A stretch of 36,396 bases of DNA from Prevotellamassilia sp. (lineage in GTDB: Bacteria > Bacteroidota > Bacteroidia > Bacteroidales > Bacteroidaceae), in the NCBI GenBank assembly GCA_009775705.1, contig VSQE01000013.1, positions 1-36,396 on the forward strand, written 5' to 3'. The stretch's first letter is position 1. Every line of letters starts with the position of its first letter. Below the pieces are notes generated by a model, which had not been told where the DNA came from, searched no databases, and was given only the letters and a program-made list of their open reading frames with translations. Both the position numbers and the translations under genes were made by a program. Below, in pieces: positions 25,701 to 35,000 of the stretch.

Positions 25701-26143
25701 TGAGAATAAACCTGAGTACCATCGGTATAGATGCCTTTCAGCACATCCGAATACAAATTGGCATTCTGATCTGTCGCGCCCTTGATAGCTATCTGCGAAG
25801 CGTTATAATCGGGCAGCGATACATACAAGGAAGTGACAAATTCGGGAACTTTTATGGTATATGCTCCAGTCTCATCTGTAAGAGCGGTATAAAAACGGTT
25901 GTTCAAAGCCTGAATCCGTACACCAGCCAAAGGAGCCTTTGTTGCAGCATCGTACACAAAACCGGAAATCTCTTTCAACTCATACGCAGGCTCAGCCTTT
26001 TTCTTGGCCGGAGCCACGGGTGCTTCCTGTTCGTCAACCTCGACTTCCGTCTGAGCCGACAAAACACATGTACCCGAAAGCATAAAGAGGCATACACCGG
26101 CACGCAATGCATCTTGTATTAAATTGATTCTATTCTTATTCAT
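22742..26143 (-). CDS. SusC/RagA-like TonB-dependent transporter (second pair)
   Basis: This 1133-residue outer-membrane transporter works with TonB and the SusD-like lipoprotein encoded after it. It has a signal peptide ending CVLSAQ (~residue 31). An unusual acidic then Ala/Lys-rich linker (TEVEVDEQEAPVAPAKKK) follows. After that come a carboxypeptidase-regulatory-like domain (ISGFVYDAATKAPLAGVRI), the plug with PLIVIDGVVWD and VLRNGTALYGARGGNGVILI, and a 22-strand-type barrel ending GRNFTLGVNINL. The plug is diverged from the usual SusC plug and lacks the common RIRG box. The start overlaps the end of the preceding FAS1 gene by 8 nt, which suggests translational coupling. Confidence 0.94.
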   Translation of the reverse strand: MNKNRINLIQDALRAGVCLFMLSGTCVLSAQTEVEVDEQEAPVAPAKKKAEPAYELKEISGFVYDAATKAPLAGVRIQALNNRFYTALTDETGAYTIKVPEFVTSLYVSLPDYNASQIAIKGATDQNANLYSDVLKGIYTDGTQVYSQAGVTLNNTSATTVEEEIENHLNASVRTINRGGMPAQGAALFMNGLNSLNANAQPLIVIDGVVWDMQYDRVSLHDGFVNNVFSIVDPEDIEEVKVLRNGTALYGARGGNGVILINTKRGRSLVTRINLRVFGGYELTPSKMDMMDAGQYRNYVTEFLGTTEKAKDIFKTSSVPSFMNEDPSYLFYPVYHNSTDWQKDLYENSFTQNYKVSVQGGDDVAMYNLSLGYTKADATAKNNDFNRLSIRFNTDIVLFKDLTTELDMSYVRNAYNILDNGWASDYTSRNISSPNVLGLIQSPFISPYSYFVGYNQGQLELGYSEKVYSGKDYKADNNPYAFASAFGYAGFVNPFWILENGEGDNKNYQEQTQFSVNLAPKYKVNRYLTISDRFSYMINRSNEKYFLPKSGTPVKTVPGLGDVQNVIRSQFAKETTLYNDFRVDWKRQLGAHYLNVFGGFRFSSYSYSRSYLQGYNNDNDKMPNIGSSLQYLGYGGTNDRWINLAYYLNADYNFQNKYFLNAMATMESSSRFGKEAKDGVKLCGVKWGLFPSVQAGWLISSEKWFKVPSINYLKLTAGYEQSGNDNVDYYATRTYFDNIKFMDRATALQLANIQNPTIQWETTHRFNVGLQTSMLDNRLALGVDYYRAKTTNLLVRKAVSDITGLNHMWANDGELKNSGVEVNVTGVLVNTRDWKWQAGFTVAHYQNEITKLPETSLNYIKTYVLDERGQKVGDPNMIHGYTSSIYGENNILTAVGRPVGVFYGYKTAGVFASDKEARDAGAYGYLRYPTGMSEDPYREFKAGDVHFIDQNGDGWINEADMVEIGDPNPDIFGNIFTSLSWKSFTLDINFKYSLGNDVYNYQRSQLESANNIYNQTTAVVNRWKYSGQFTDIPRAMSPDNAEWVNNERFSDRWIEDGSFLKLKKVRLTYKLPVNLSWLQGISVWGEANNVFTVTKYLGTDPEFSCGSSVLSQGIDAGYLSQGRNFTLGVNINL

Positions 26144-28013
26144 CGTCTTCAGATTTTAGGTTGCGGACAGGTTCAAGGATAATTTTATGAATACTCAGAG
26201 CCTTGCATTTTCCTCTCGTCTGCTGCGCATAAGACATCGAGATACGCAAAATCGGGAAACTCTCGGCTCCGTCAGGAAGCCCCCAGTATGAATACGGGAA
26301 CTCGAAATCCTCCCACAGAGTAATCTCGCTTACCGCATCCTGCTTAACCCCAATAGTCTCGCCGTCACGCTCGAAAGGAACCGTCACTTTCCGATTGATC
26401 ACATTCTTCTTATCATCCAGAATTTCTACATCAAACGTAGGGTTCTCGATAACTTCTTCACCCTTATTGTTATATTGAATGTTGTCCTTGCATATACGGT
26501 TTGGCACCATAATAGCTTTGATCCGGTAATGACCACTGAAAATATCTCCTAATTTTATATTTACCCTCAAGGCATTACGGCCATTCACTGCAAAATAGGC
26601 ATACTTGTTGTCCTCGATTTCGCCCTCCACATCTTCGCTGCGGTTATCGGCAGTAAGGGTAACGGTCTGCCCTTTCTCCGTTGTAGCTCCGGTCACGCTG
26701 GCCAGATTGAAATACAAACCACTATCAAACATATCCAGCTCTTGCTCGGAAATGAAAGAATAAGCAGGATCCACATCATAGGTTTCAACAGGGAAGATAT
26801 AACCGTTGGATGCCTTTACGGGATCAAGGGAATCGTCTCCGAATATGGGATTTCTGTTGCCCTTTCCTGCCTTATTGTAGAAAACCAAGCCGTTGGTGGA
26901 AATCAAAGAATCCTCATACAACACATGGTCAATGACAGCAGCCGAGTCGGATTTATCGACTCCGGTAAATTCCGTAGGATTGAAAAACATGCTTGAGATG
27001 ATCAACTCCTGGGCGTTGTAATCTGTCAGTGAATCCGTGTTAAACTTTAATGCCCGGTTTCCGGTATTCTCAAAATTATCGGCGGAAGCAGACCACGTAT
27101 AATTATACGACGGAGCATATTTCACCAAAGGCTTCACCGTATTCAAAGCACTCTCCCAAGCAGCATTCGTAGGAATGAGAGCAACATAGAGACTGTCCTC
27201 ACTCTTGATCAATGCACCAGTAGCACTCAGCAACAAATTATTGTTGGAAAAAACGGAGTCGACATAGACCATCTCACCCTGCTCGTTCATCGCACCGGGA
27301 ACACTCAGTTCGGGAACAAATACAGTCTTGTCCACCTTAGGATCGCTCAGCACCGAATAGATGGAGGAAAACTCTTCCGAGGTACTCATATAATCATAAA
27401 TGTTGTTGGCAAATCTGGACTGTCCGTCTATCACCTGCAACATTCCGTTGGAAGAATTGACATTTCCATAGTCGGGATCAATTTTGACACCATTGAACAC
27501 ATTATTGCCCGCATCATAATAGCAGAACTTCGAATTCAACAGACGCACCTGCTGGTTCTCTACGTTAGAGGCATAGTTGAAACGCGCTATATGATTCTGA
27601 ACGAACTGCTTGGCCAACTCGTATTCCTTTTTTATGGCAGTTTGCACATCTTTGTTGTTGCCGGAACTGCGCAAAGTCTCAATCTCTTCCAGAATATTCC
27701 GATAACGCTGCGCATCATACGTCCCGTTTTTCGGAGCCCAAACTGTCAGATACTGGGGCGAATTCAGGAAATCCGAATAGAATTGCCTTTTATTATTATT
27801 GTCAATATCAGTCGTCAGAACTCTCGTTCTACTCAAAATCTCGGCAAAATCAGACAATTCAGAATTCGATTTAATATTCTGCCATATCGTACTGGTTCCG
27901 GACCCTGTAGTATCGACCACATCATAATGATCATCGGAGCAGGCGGTGAATCCGAGGAGCATTGCTGCTCCCAGGAATCCACCTTTTACCATATTAATAT
28001 TCATAATTTTCAT
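26136..28013 (-). CDS. Fasciclin (FAS1) domain lipoprotein
   Basis: This 625-residue surface lipoprotein has a lipobox LGFTAC with Cys25 followed by SDD, the type of export signal used for surface lipoproteins in Bacteroidetes. Two FAS1-like domains are visible. The first spans ~46-200 (YLTVWAPKNGTYDA, then VQNHIARFNY and NSSNGMLQVIDG). The second spans ~205-430 (YVALIPTNAAWESAL, then ASNGYIFPV). The C-terminal ~180 residues form a beta-rich module (GHYRIKAIMVPNR, then FPILRISMSYA, and ALSIHKIILEPV). FAS1 domains commonly mediate adhesion or matrix contact, but no ligand is known here. The gene starts 23 nt after the upstream FAS1 gene and overlaps the following SusC start. Confidence 0.85.
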   Translation of the reverse strand: MKIMNINMVKGGFLGAAMLLGFTACSDDHYDVVDTTGSGTSTIWQNIKSNSELSDFAEILSRTRVLTTDIDNNNKRQFYSDFLNSPQYLTVWAPKNGTYDAQRYRNILEEIETLRSSGNNKDVQTAIKKEYELAKQFVQNHIARFNYASNVENQQVRLLNSKFCYYDAGNNVFNGVKIDPDYGNVNSSNGMLQVIDGQSRFANNIYDYMSTSEEFSSIYSVLSDPKVDKTVFVPELSVPGAMNEQGEMVYVDSVFSNNNLLLSATGALIKSEDSLYVALIPTNAAWESALNTVKPLVKYAPSYNYTWSASADNFENTGNRALKFNTDSLTDYNAQELIISSMFFNPTEFTGVDKSDSAAVIDHVLYEDSLISTNGLVFYNKAGKGNRNPIFGDDSLDPVKASNGYIFPVETYDVDPAYSFISEQELDMFDSGLYFNLASVTGATTEKGQTVTLTADNRSEDVEGEIEDNKYAYFAVNGRNALRVNIKLGDIFSGHYRIKAIMVPNRICKDNIQYNNKGEEVIENPTFDVEILDDKKNVINRKVTVPFERDGETIGVKQDAVSEITLWEDFEFPYSYWGLPDGAESFPILRISMSYAQQTRGKCKALSIHKIILEPVRNLKSEDDE

Positions 28014-28036
28014 TGTGCAATGCTTTACATGTTAAA

Positions 28037-30085
28037 TTACCAGATATCCTCAGGAGTAGGACCGTTATAAACCTGTGTAGGCACAAACTCGAAATAGTCC
28101 AGGAAGAACTGAGAGTCCAGCTTCTTCAATGCGGTTTTAAAGCGCAGATAATAGGTCTTATCCGCCTCCATATCAAATACGCCTACGATTCTGCGGATAG
28201 CGGCAGCACTTCCACTTCTGCTACGCACAGGAGTATCAGCCTTTCCGTTTGTCACGGTAAAATACTGAGGACCTTTCAGGTAACCCTGGTTACGAAGGTT
28301 CTTGTCATTTTCCGCGTTCACCTCATCATCCTCGACATCAGCCACCCAGGGAATAGAAGATCCGCTTCCACCCACAGTCTGACGCATATCGTACGGAAGA
28401 CCCGCCGGAGTCAATTTATCAGGATGATCACCGAAATAAATCTGTGCCATACCACGCAAGGGATTCATGGCAACACCCATGCGCAACTCGTAGGTTCCGC
28501 TCTTCGGAACCGGCGGCAGACGCAATACGAAATCATAAAGTCCCGTGAACATCATCTCATCGCCCTGATAATCATTCCAGGCACCGCCACCGGGAGACCA
28601 AGCATCCATCAGATACAGAATATTAGTTCCACTGGAAACATTTAAGATGTTATCGATATATCCGATGGGAAATTTCGTATATTCATTACCACGGTTGTTG
28701 TTAGTCAGCAATTCGGGAAGCATGGTCACCATGTCGATGCGCATACGTTCTCCCGCCAGCATATTACGTACATGATCGCTATACAACAAGATCTTGGAAA
28801 TGGGATAGAAGAAACCGTTCAACGCATTATTGTCATACTCTCCGTTCTCGGCAGACAACAAGACTCCGGCATCCTTGACTCCCGTCTCCCGATAGTCTCC
28901 GCCACGTGTATTATCGTACTCGGAAATACGGTTGACATAAACCTTATGATCCAAATCTTGCTCGAAACCGGCATCACCCACCTGAGTAATCTTGATCAGA
29001 CCACGGTGATTTCCCATCGTCGTATAGTAATCCCATACGTTCGTCGGACAATTGTTTCTCTGCGGCTCCTTGTTGTTACCATACTTATAATTGTACTCAT
29101 TGTAATGATGTACCAAATTATTGTAGGAAATCTTTCCGTAAAGCAAATGGTAAGCCACAAAACGGTTCACCGCATTATCGGGATTTGTGAGATCATCGGC
29201 AGCCTCAGTGCCGTACACAGCCTGACACTTCTCCTTGATCACACGCATGACCTCGTCCCAGTTGGAAACTTCACCGGTCTCTTCATTCATCACCAGATTG
29301 ATTCCCCACTCATTACGATAGACATCATCCGTCTCAACCAAAGCCGTGTAGCCAATTTTGCGGTACATTGGTATCTTAAAGGTACCGGGCACACCACTCT
29401 GTATGAAAGTCTCGCCATGATCCACAGCCTCGTATGCAGCATCATTCTCTTGCAAAAGAGAATTTGCCCATTCGGTAGCAGTAAGAAGATAGGACATGAT
29501 CTTCATATTGCCGGCCAAAGCTATCAATTCGGGCAATCTGTCTGACGAAGGAGCTATCACAGCATCAACCACATGGATCATACCATTGGAAACTTCAATA
29601 TCAAAACGAGTGACTTTCGAACTATTGTTGATGATGTATTCATCATTCTCCGTATGAACACAAGACAAGGAACGGCTGTTCAGATTCTGCTTGTTGAACG
29701 TACCGGATTCCGGGAAATCCGCCACTTCATAAGCAGACATGCCCTCGTTGTCAATGATACAACTGTTAGCCACCAACTGTGCGATTTCATCGCTTAGTTC
29801 CGACACATCAGTCGTACCGGCCACATTCTGCATATAAGTCTCCAATGCAGTATTGTCGGGAATGAACAAGGTATAGTTTCCTCGTGCAGACAATACACTG
29901 GCCAATGTCGAAGCGTTATCACGATTGCCAAAACGCACTCTCTCAAAAATGGCCTTTATCCCGGAGTACTCTGGCTTGGAGGACAGGAAATCCATTGCTG
30001 TCTGTTTTTCCTTGATGGCGAAGTTCGATTCATCAATATCCTCGGAACAGCCACTAAAACCCAACAGCACTCCAGACATCATCAC
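28037..30085 (-). CDS. Fasciclin (FAS1) domain lipoprotein with interrupted signal peptide
   Basis: The longest frame without a stop opens at a GTG at 30085 and gives 682 residues. FAS1 domain 1 lies at ~42-180 (YTLFIPDNTALETYM, then SNGMIHVVDAVI). FAS1 domain 2 lies at ~185-440 (YTALVETDDVYRNEWG, then FVAYHLLYGKIS and LNGFFYPISKILLY). A beta-sandwich-like C-terminus follows (GTYELRMGVAMNP, then YLRFKTALKK and FFLDYFEFVP), resembling jelly-roll carbohydrate-binding modules. The natural start appears to be the ATG at 30136. From there a good lipoprotein signal runs to the lipobox GFSGC, but codon 11 is TGA (30104-30106). Starting inside, at 30085 or just after, leaves only about 11-12 residues before the cysteine and no basic n-region. 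The gene may therefore be a recent pseudogene, a sequencing error or unusually expressed. Confidence 0.8.
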   Translation of the reverse strand: MMMSGVLLGFSGCSEDIDESNFAIKEKQTAMDFLSSKPEYSGIKAIFERVRFGNRDNASTLASVLSARGNYTLFIPDNTALETYMQNVAGTTDVSELSDEIAQLVANSCIIDNEGMSAYEVADFPESGTFNKQNLNSRSLSCVHTENDEYIINNSSKVTRFDIEVSNGMIHVVDAVIAPSSDRLPELIALAGNMKIMSYLLTATEWANSLLQENDAAYEAVDHGETFIQSGVPGTFKIPMYRKIGYTALVETDDVYRNEWGINLVMNEETGEVSNWDEVMRVIKEKCQAVYGTEAADDLTNPDNAVNRFVAYHLLYGKISYNNLVHHYNEYNYKYGNNKEPQRNNCPTNVWDYYTTMGNHRGLIKITQVGDAGFEQDLDHKVYVNRISEYDNTRGGDYRETGVKDAGVLLSAENGEYDNNALNGFFYPISKILLYSDHVRNMLAGERMRIDMVTMLPELLTNNNRGNEYTKFPIGYIDNILNVSSGTNILYLMDAWSPGGGAWNDYQGDEMMFTGLYDFVLRLPPVPKSGTYELRMGVAMNPLRGMAQIYFGDHPDKLTPAGLPYDMRQTVGGSGSSIPWVADVEDDEVNAENDKNLRNQGYLKGPQYFTVTNGKADTPVRSRSGSAAAIRRIVGVFDMEADKTYYLRFKTALKKLDSQFFLDYFEFVPTQVYNGPTPEDIW

Positions 30086-30103
30086 ACAAGCGATGAAGCT
30101 GAA

Positions 30104-30136
30104 TCATCGAGTTAGCTTTAATATATTCTTTCTCAT
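30104..30136 (-). other. Ten-codon signal-peptide start ended by in-frame TGA
   Basis: ATG at 30136 opens MRKNILKLTR and stops at TGA (30104-30106). The same frame continues FSFIACVMMSGVLLGFSGC into the FAS1 lipoprotein. The basic n-region, hydrophobic core and lipobox together make a complete 30-residue lipoprotein signal if the stop is ignored. The ATG lies 12 nt after the SusD stop, as expected of the operon. Confidence 0.85.
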
Positions 30137-30148
30137 AATATTAAGATT

Positions 30149-32047
30149 TTACTTACTGTATCTATCCCATACAGGATTCTGCTTCAGGTTATCGTTAACC
30201 TTCAATTCCTCAGCGTAAAGAGGATTATAGAAGGCATCGATTTTTCTCAGGCGGTTCTTGACATTTGTAGCCAAATCAATATATGTAGTAAACAGGTCTG
30301 CAAAGTCGTTAGAGGCTTCTGCCTGACGTACAATATCGAACCAACGCTTGCCCTCGGCAATATACTCACGTTGTCTCTCATTATAAACCAGCTTCAAAAG
30401 ATCTGCCGCATTCTTGGCAGGACTGGCCGTAGCATAGTCTGGCTTGAAACGGTCACTCATCAAGGTTGCACCCGCTGTTCCCGTGGCCTGCATTCCCGGA
30501 TTGTAACGCTGGAAAATGGCATTCGTCAGTTTGAAACCTTCGTTCAGACCATTCACTCCGTCTTCGGCAGTAGCCTCTGCCTGAGGATCAGCCAAACGGG
30601 CAATGGCCTCAGCTTTGATCAGCATCACATCGCTCAAACGATAAACCGGCCAATTGGCGTTTTGGGAATTCTTCAAACGATAGCTTCCCGAAAAGTTCAC
30701 TGACAGATCCGTCACATTCTCAGAATTGTAGACTGTCACACTGGTCGTGATATTCTTGTGAATGGGATAGGTTGAAGAGTTCGGCACTATACTGTATGTC
30801 TCACACAAACGGAAATCTCCGATACCGAAACCTCTGGAGGGTGACGGAGACTGGGAATTGACAGCAGTAACAACCAAGGCCGGATTTCCTATCATCTTTT
30901 TGGGAGACAACTCACTCGTACCTTCACTCAGACTCAAATAGGTGTTTATCGTATTGTTGACATTCTCCGATCCGTCAAACTGCAACTCAAAAATAGATTC
31001 CGATGAATTTTTGGAACCCCACAATGAATAATACACATTATCATAGACATTTGTCTTGGACATGGATCCGGAATTTCCCATAATTCTCAACAAATACGGA
31101 TAGAGCAGATCTTTGTCAGCAGTATTTCCGCTTGAGGGATTGTCCAACAAATCCTTGTCATATTTTGCCTGATAATCATCCAGAATCCAGTTGCAGTTTT
31201 CCAAACTTTTTTCATAAGATTCTTTCTTCAGCAGGGTGACAAGTTCATCAGTAAGCTCCTCACCGTCGGGCATCACCAAATTCTGGTCATTGTCTTTATC
31301 CGCATGCTTTTCCAACATGGCGGCTCTCCAAAGATAGATATCCGACAACAGGGCACGCACTCCACGCTTTGTAAAGCGTCCTTTGTTATCCTGGGAGTTT
31401 CCATAGTTTTCAGCTGCATACTCTTTAGCCTCTTCCAACTGTGCTATCAGATTCGTCAAAATCAGTATGCCGTTAACTGCCGGAGTCTTGCTGCGCATAG
31501 CCTCTGCATCCGTACGGATCGAAACCGTCACATAAGGAACATTGCGGTAGGCGCGTACCAAATAAAAATAGTACAAGGCACGCAAGGCATACATCTCGGC
31601 CTTGATGGGCAGCCAGTCACTTCTGCGGAAACTGGGGTCCACTTCTTCTCCTGGAACCGTCATGGCCTCCCCTTTCTCCAATACCAAATTACAATAATTG
31701 ATACCCGTATATAAGGGAGCCCAGTCGAAATTTTCATCTGTGGGCTGCAATACTGCCTGTTGCAGATTTTTCAAACTGGCATCATCCATTTCATTCAACA
31801 CCAGATTGTCTGAACGTAACTCTCCCCAAATTAGGATTTTACCCGTACAATTCAGCATTTGTTTATAAGCGGCGGCACGGACATTATCCAAGTCTCCCTT
31901 CTCTTGCCAGAAATCCTCTTCGGTAATCTGGTCCGTAGGCAACACGGTGAGAAAATCATCGCATGAAACCATACCTCCGCCCAAGAGAGACAAAGATCCC
32001 GCAGCAAGCAATATACTATATAATTTATTTCTTTTCATTGTTCTCAT
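30149..32047 (-). CDS. SusD/RagB-like outer-membrane lipoprotein (first pair)
   Basis: This 632-residue lipoprotein partners the SusC encoded just upstream. The start at 32047 (MRTMKRNKL) is 3 nt past the SusC stop. The ATG at 32038 is an equally good choice. The lipobox GMVSC (Cys29) is followed by DDFL, a common SusD pattern. Helical repeats include ALRALYYFYLVRAYRNVPYV (near 150) and RGVRALLSDIYLWRAAML. The C-terminal block NERQREYIAEGKRWFDIVRQ is highly typical of SusD. Length and order are ordinary. The ligand is unknown, and no glycan-degrading enzyme is encoded nearby to suggest one. Confidence 0.95.
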   Translation of the reverse strand: MRTMKRNKLYSILLAAGSLSLLGGGMVSCDDFLTVLPTDQITEEDFWQEKGDLDNVRAAAYKQMLNCTGKILIWGELRSDNLVLNEMDDASLKNLQQAVLQPTDENFDWAPLYTGINYCNLVLEKGEAMTVPGEEVDPSFRRSDWLPIKAEMYALRALYYFYLVRAYRNVPYVTVSIRTDAEAMRSKTPAVNGILILTNLIAQLEEAKEYAAENYGNSQDNKGRFTKRGVRALLSDIYLWRAAMLEKHADKDNDQNLVMPDGEELTDELVTLLKKESYEKSLENCNWILDDYQAKYDKDLLDNPSSGNTADKDLLYPYLLRIMGNSGSMSKTNVYDNVYYSLWGSKNSSESIFELQFDGSENVNNTINTYLSLSEGTSELSPKKMIGNPALVVTAVNSQSPSPSRGFGIGDFRLCETYSIVPNSSTYPIHKNITTSVTVYNSENVTDLSVNFSGSYRLKNSQNANWPVYRLSDVMLIKAEAIARLADPQAEATAEDGVNGLNEGFKLTNAIFQRYNPGMQATGTAGATLMSDRFKPDYATASPAKNAADLLKLVYNERQREYIAEGKRWFDIVRQAEASNDFADLFTTYIDLATNVKNRLRKIDAFYNPLYAEELKVNDNLKQNPVWDRYSK

Positions 32048-32050
32048 GCA

Positions 32051-35000
32051 TTAGAATCCAAAATTCAAACTAAACGTAAATGAACGGGAACGCGGTGTCT
32101 GCGAATTATCAATACAGGGGCTATAACCGCTGGCAGAATGCTCAGGATCCGTTCCCGAATACTTAGACCAGAAAATCAAGTTGTTTCCGGAAGCAGAAAG
32201 ACGAAGAGAGCTCAAACCGTATTTCTTCAATTTATCAGCCTTCACGTTGTAAGAAAGCTGTATATACTGGAAACGAAGATAATCACCCGGCTCCACATAG
32301 CGGTCACTGATCAAGGCATTGAAAGAGTTACCTGCCTCTGCATTCATGGCACGGGGAATCTCGGTCACATTACCGTTCTTTCTCCAGCGGTGGTTAACGG
32401 CAGCACACTGGTTCTTGTTCGTTCTCATGTCCTCGGCATACATACGTGCCATATTGAGAATCTTATTACCCACACGGAAGTTGAAGTTTGTCTTCAGCAT
32501 CCACTGACCATAGGTAAAATCAACACCGAAACCACCGTTCAACTTAGGATTGGAATTACCCAAGTACACGATATCCAGTTCATTTATCTGACCATCGTGG
32601 TTAACATCTTCATAGATGACATCACCACCCTGGAACTGATAGTTTGTACCACCGTAATTGAACATCATGGGTAACGGGTTTCCATTCTTGTCATAGACAA
32701 CCTTACCGGCCGCATCGTGCACAATAGGAGCTGTCTTATTCTGCGCTTTTGCAGTATTCTGATTACCATACTTGTCAAAGTACTGGTTCTTCGTATCGTT
32801 CAGGAAATATCCGTTATGGTCGTAGTCGTATGCGTACACTCCCTGATAGCGGAAACCATAAATACCTCCGAGCGCGTGGCCAATCTGAACACGGCGCATG
32901 ATAGACTCATTCTTGTAGTCGAAGTCGGTATTGTTGCTGGCCAGCACCGTTGCGTCCATATCCGTAATGGTGTTGATATTCTGAGCAATATTGAAACGCA
33001 GGTTCATGTGGAACTTACCTTTCTTCAGAATGTCATTGGTATTCACATACAATTCCCAACCTTCGTTCTTCATGGAGCCGACATTGGCAGAGCTAATGGT
33101 GGAATAACCCGTAGAAGAAGGTATGCGCACATTGCTATTCATCAGGTCGGTTGTTTTCTTGTTGTAAATGTTCAAATCGAACTTCAGCAAGTCTTCAAAC
33201 AGATTCAAGTTGAAACCCAGGTTCCAGGACTTGGTTTTCTCCCAACGGATTTCAGTCAGACGCAGGTTGGAAGGATAGATAACCTGAACTCCGTTATACG
33301 AGCCACCTTGCGCATACTTGTTATAAATCAAGCCTTCACCGAAGGAAGCATTACCCGTGATACCCCATCCCGGACGGAAAGCGAGCATACTGACCACTTT
33401 CTTCAGGGGCTGGAAGAATTTCTCGTCACTGATGTTCCAACGAGCGGAAACTCCCGGGAAGAATCCCCATTTATTTCCGGAACCGAACTTCGTGCTTCCG
33501 TCAGCGCGCAACGTAGCCGTCAGAGAATACTTGGAACCGAACGAATAGTGTACGGATCCCGTACCGCTCATGCCATGTCCTTTTCCGTTGCCCGTATAAG
33601 GAGAATTCGGCCGTAGATAACCGGGAACTGAAGGATCGGTAATTCCGCCACCGATACCATAAGCACTGTAACCCTGCGAAGAAGTAGTATTTGAGTGAAC
33701 CTCAAAACGTCCCATCACCTGCAACGAATGATCTTCATTGTAGAAGTACGGTCTGAACACCAACTGATGACGTGTCGTAAAATTCAGGCTCTTAAATTCG
33801 GAATTCGAAACTTCATTGACTCCGTCCGACCAAGACTTGGAAGTAAGTTCCGCCGGATAGTATGAATTCTTGGATTCGGTATAAGCGTTCATATGTACTT
33901 CACCGGTGTAATCCAAATGAGTTTCATCCTCTTCCTTACCCAACAGCTTATATTCCAACATAATAGTAGGAGTAATGGTATAAGTAGACCATTTTCTCCA
34001 AGCCCAATCAGCCACGGCTACCGGATTACAGTTGTCCACCCGGTCTCTCAGATAATAAGAAGTACGTCCGCTATTCGGTCCCACCAAACCGGGCCCTGTA
34101 GCGGCAGGAGGCATGATATAATATTCGCCCGTATTGAAATACAAAGGCGTACCGTCTGCCGTGGGAATACCTTCGATTCGGTAAACGCTCATATTTGGCA
34201 TCGCATTATACGCGTACGAAAGCAGATTGTCATCGTAGTTCTTGTTCTGCGTGGTATAGGTCAAAGCAAAGTTTGAAGAGAACTTGATTCGGTCGGAAAC
34301 ATAATAATCCAAAGCCAGACGGGTGGTCAGACGGTCAAGGGTCTGCTTGATAATGGTACCCGTCTCGTGGTCGTAACTACCGGAAACACGGAAAGTGGCT
34401 TTCTCACCACCGCCGGAGATAGCCACACCGTAGTTATGGGTCTGTCCGAACTGTGTCACTTCCTTCACCCAATCGGTATTGGCACTGTAGTTACCGTAAT
34501 ATGCGGGATAATTCTGGTTATACATCAACTCAATGATACCGGAGGCAACGTCACTCTGTTTCGGGTTAAAGTAAGCCTCCTTCAGCATCATGGAGTAGCC
34601 GTCACCATCCAGCATCTTCATGCCGGAAGGCTGCCAGGCACCTGAAAAACGATAGCTGAAATTCACACGGGTCTTTCCTCTGGAACCACGACGTGTCTTG
34701 ATCTCGATCACACCGTTAGAACCACGGGAACCCCAGATAGCGGTAGCTGCGGCATCCTTCAAGACATTGATGCTCTGAATATCTTCGGGATTGACCTGAA
34801 GCAACGTCGCAAACTTTTCTTCGTTCATGTCGTTGGCATCGAAGTCTTCGGTGTTATAATCTTCCAGAATATAGCCATCCACAACAATCAGCGGTTCCTG
34901 ACTACCGTTAATTGAGGTGACACCACGAAGACGCATGCTGGTACCTGCACCCAGGTTACCGGAGTTGGCCACAATGTCAAGACCTGCGATCTGTCCCTGC

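Noticed and set aside
28037..30136. TGA recoded as an amino acid in this organism
   Set aside because: Other genes in the window, such as aguB, lpxD and the small exporter-operon gene, end at TGA, and no selenocysteine-type context is evident in a signal peptide.
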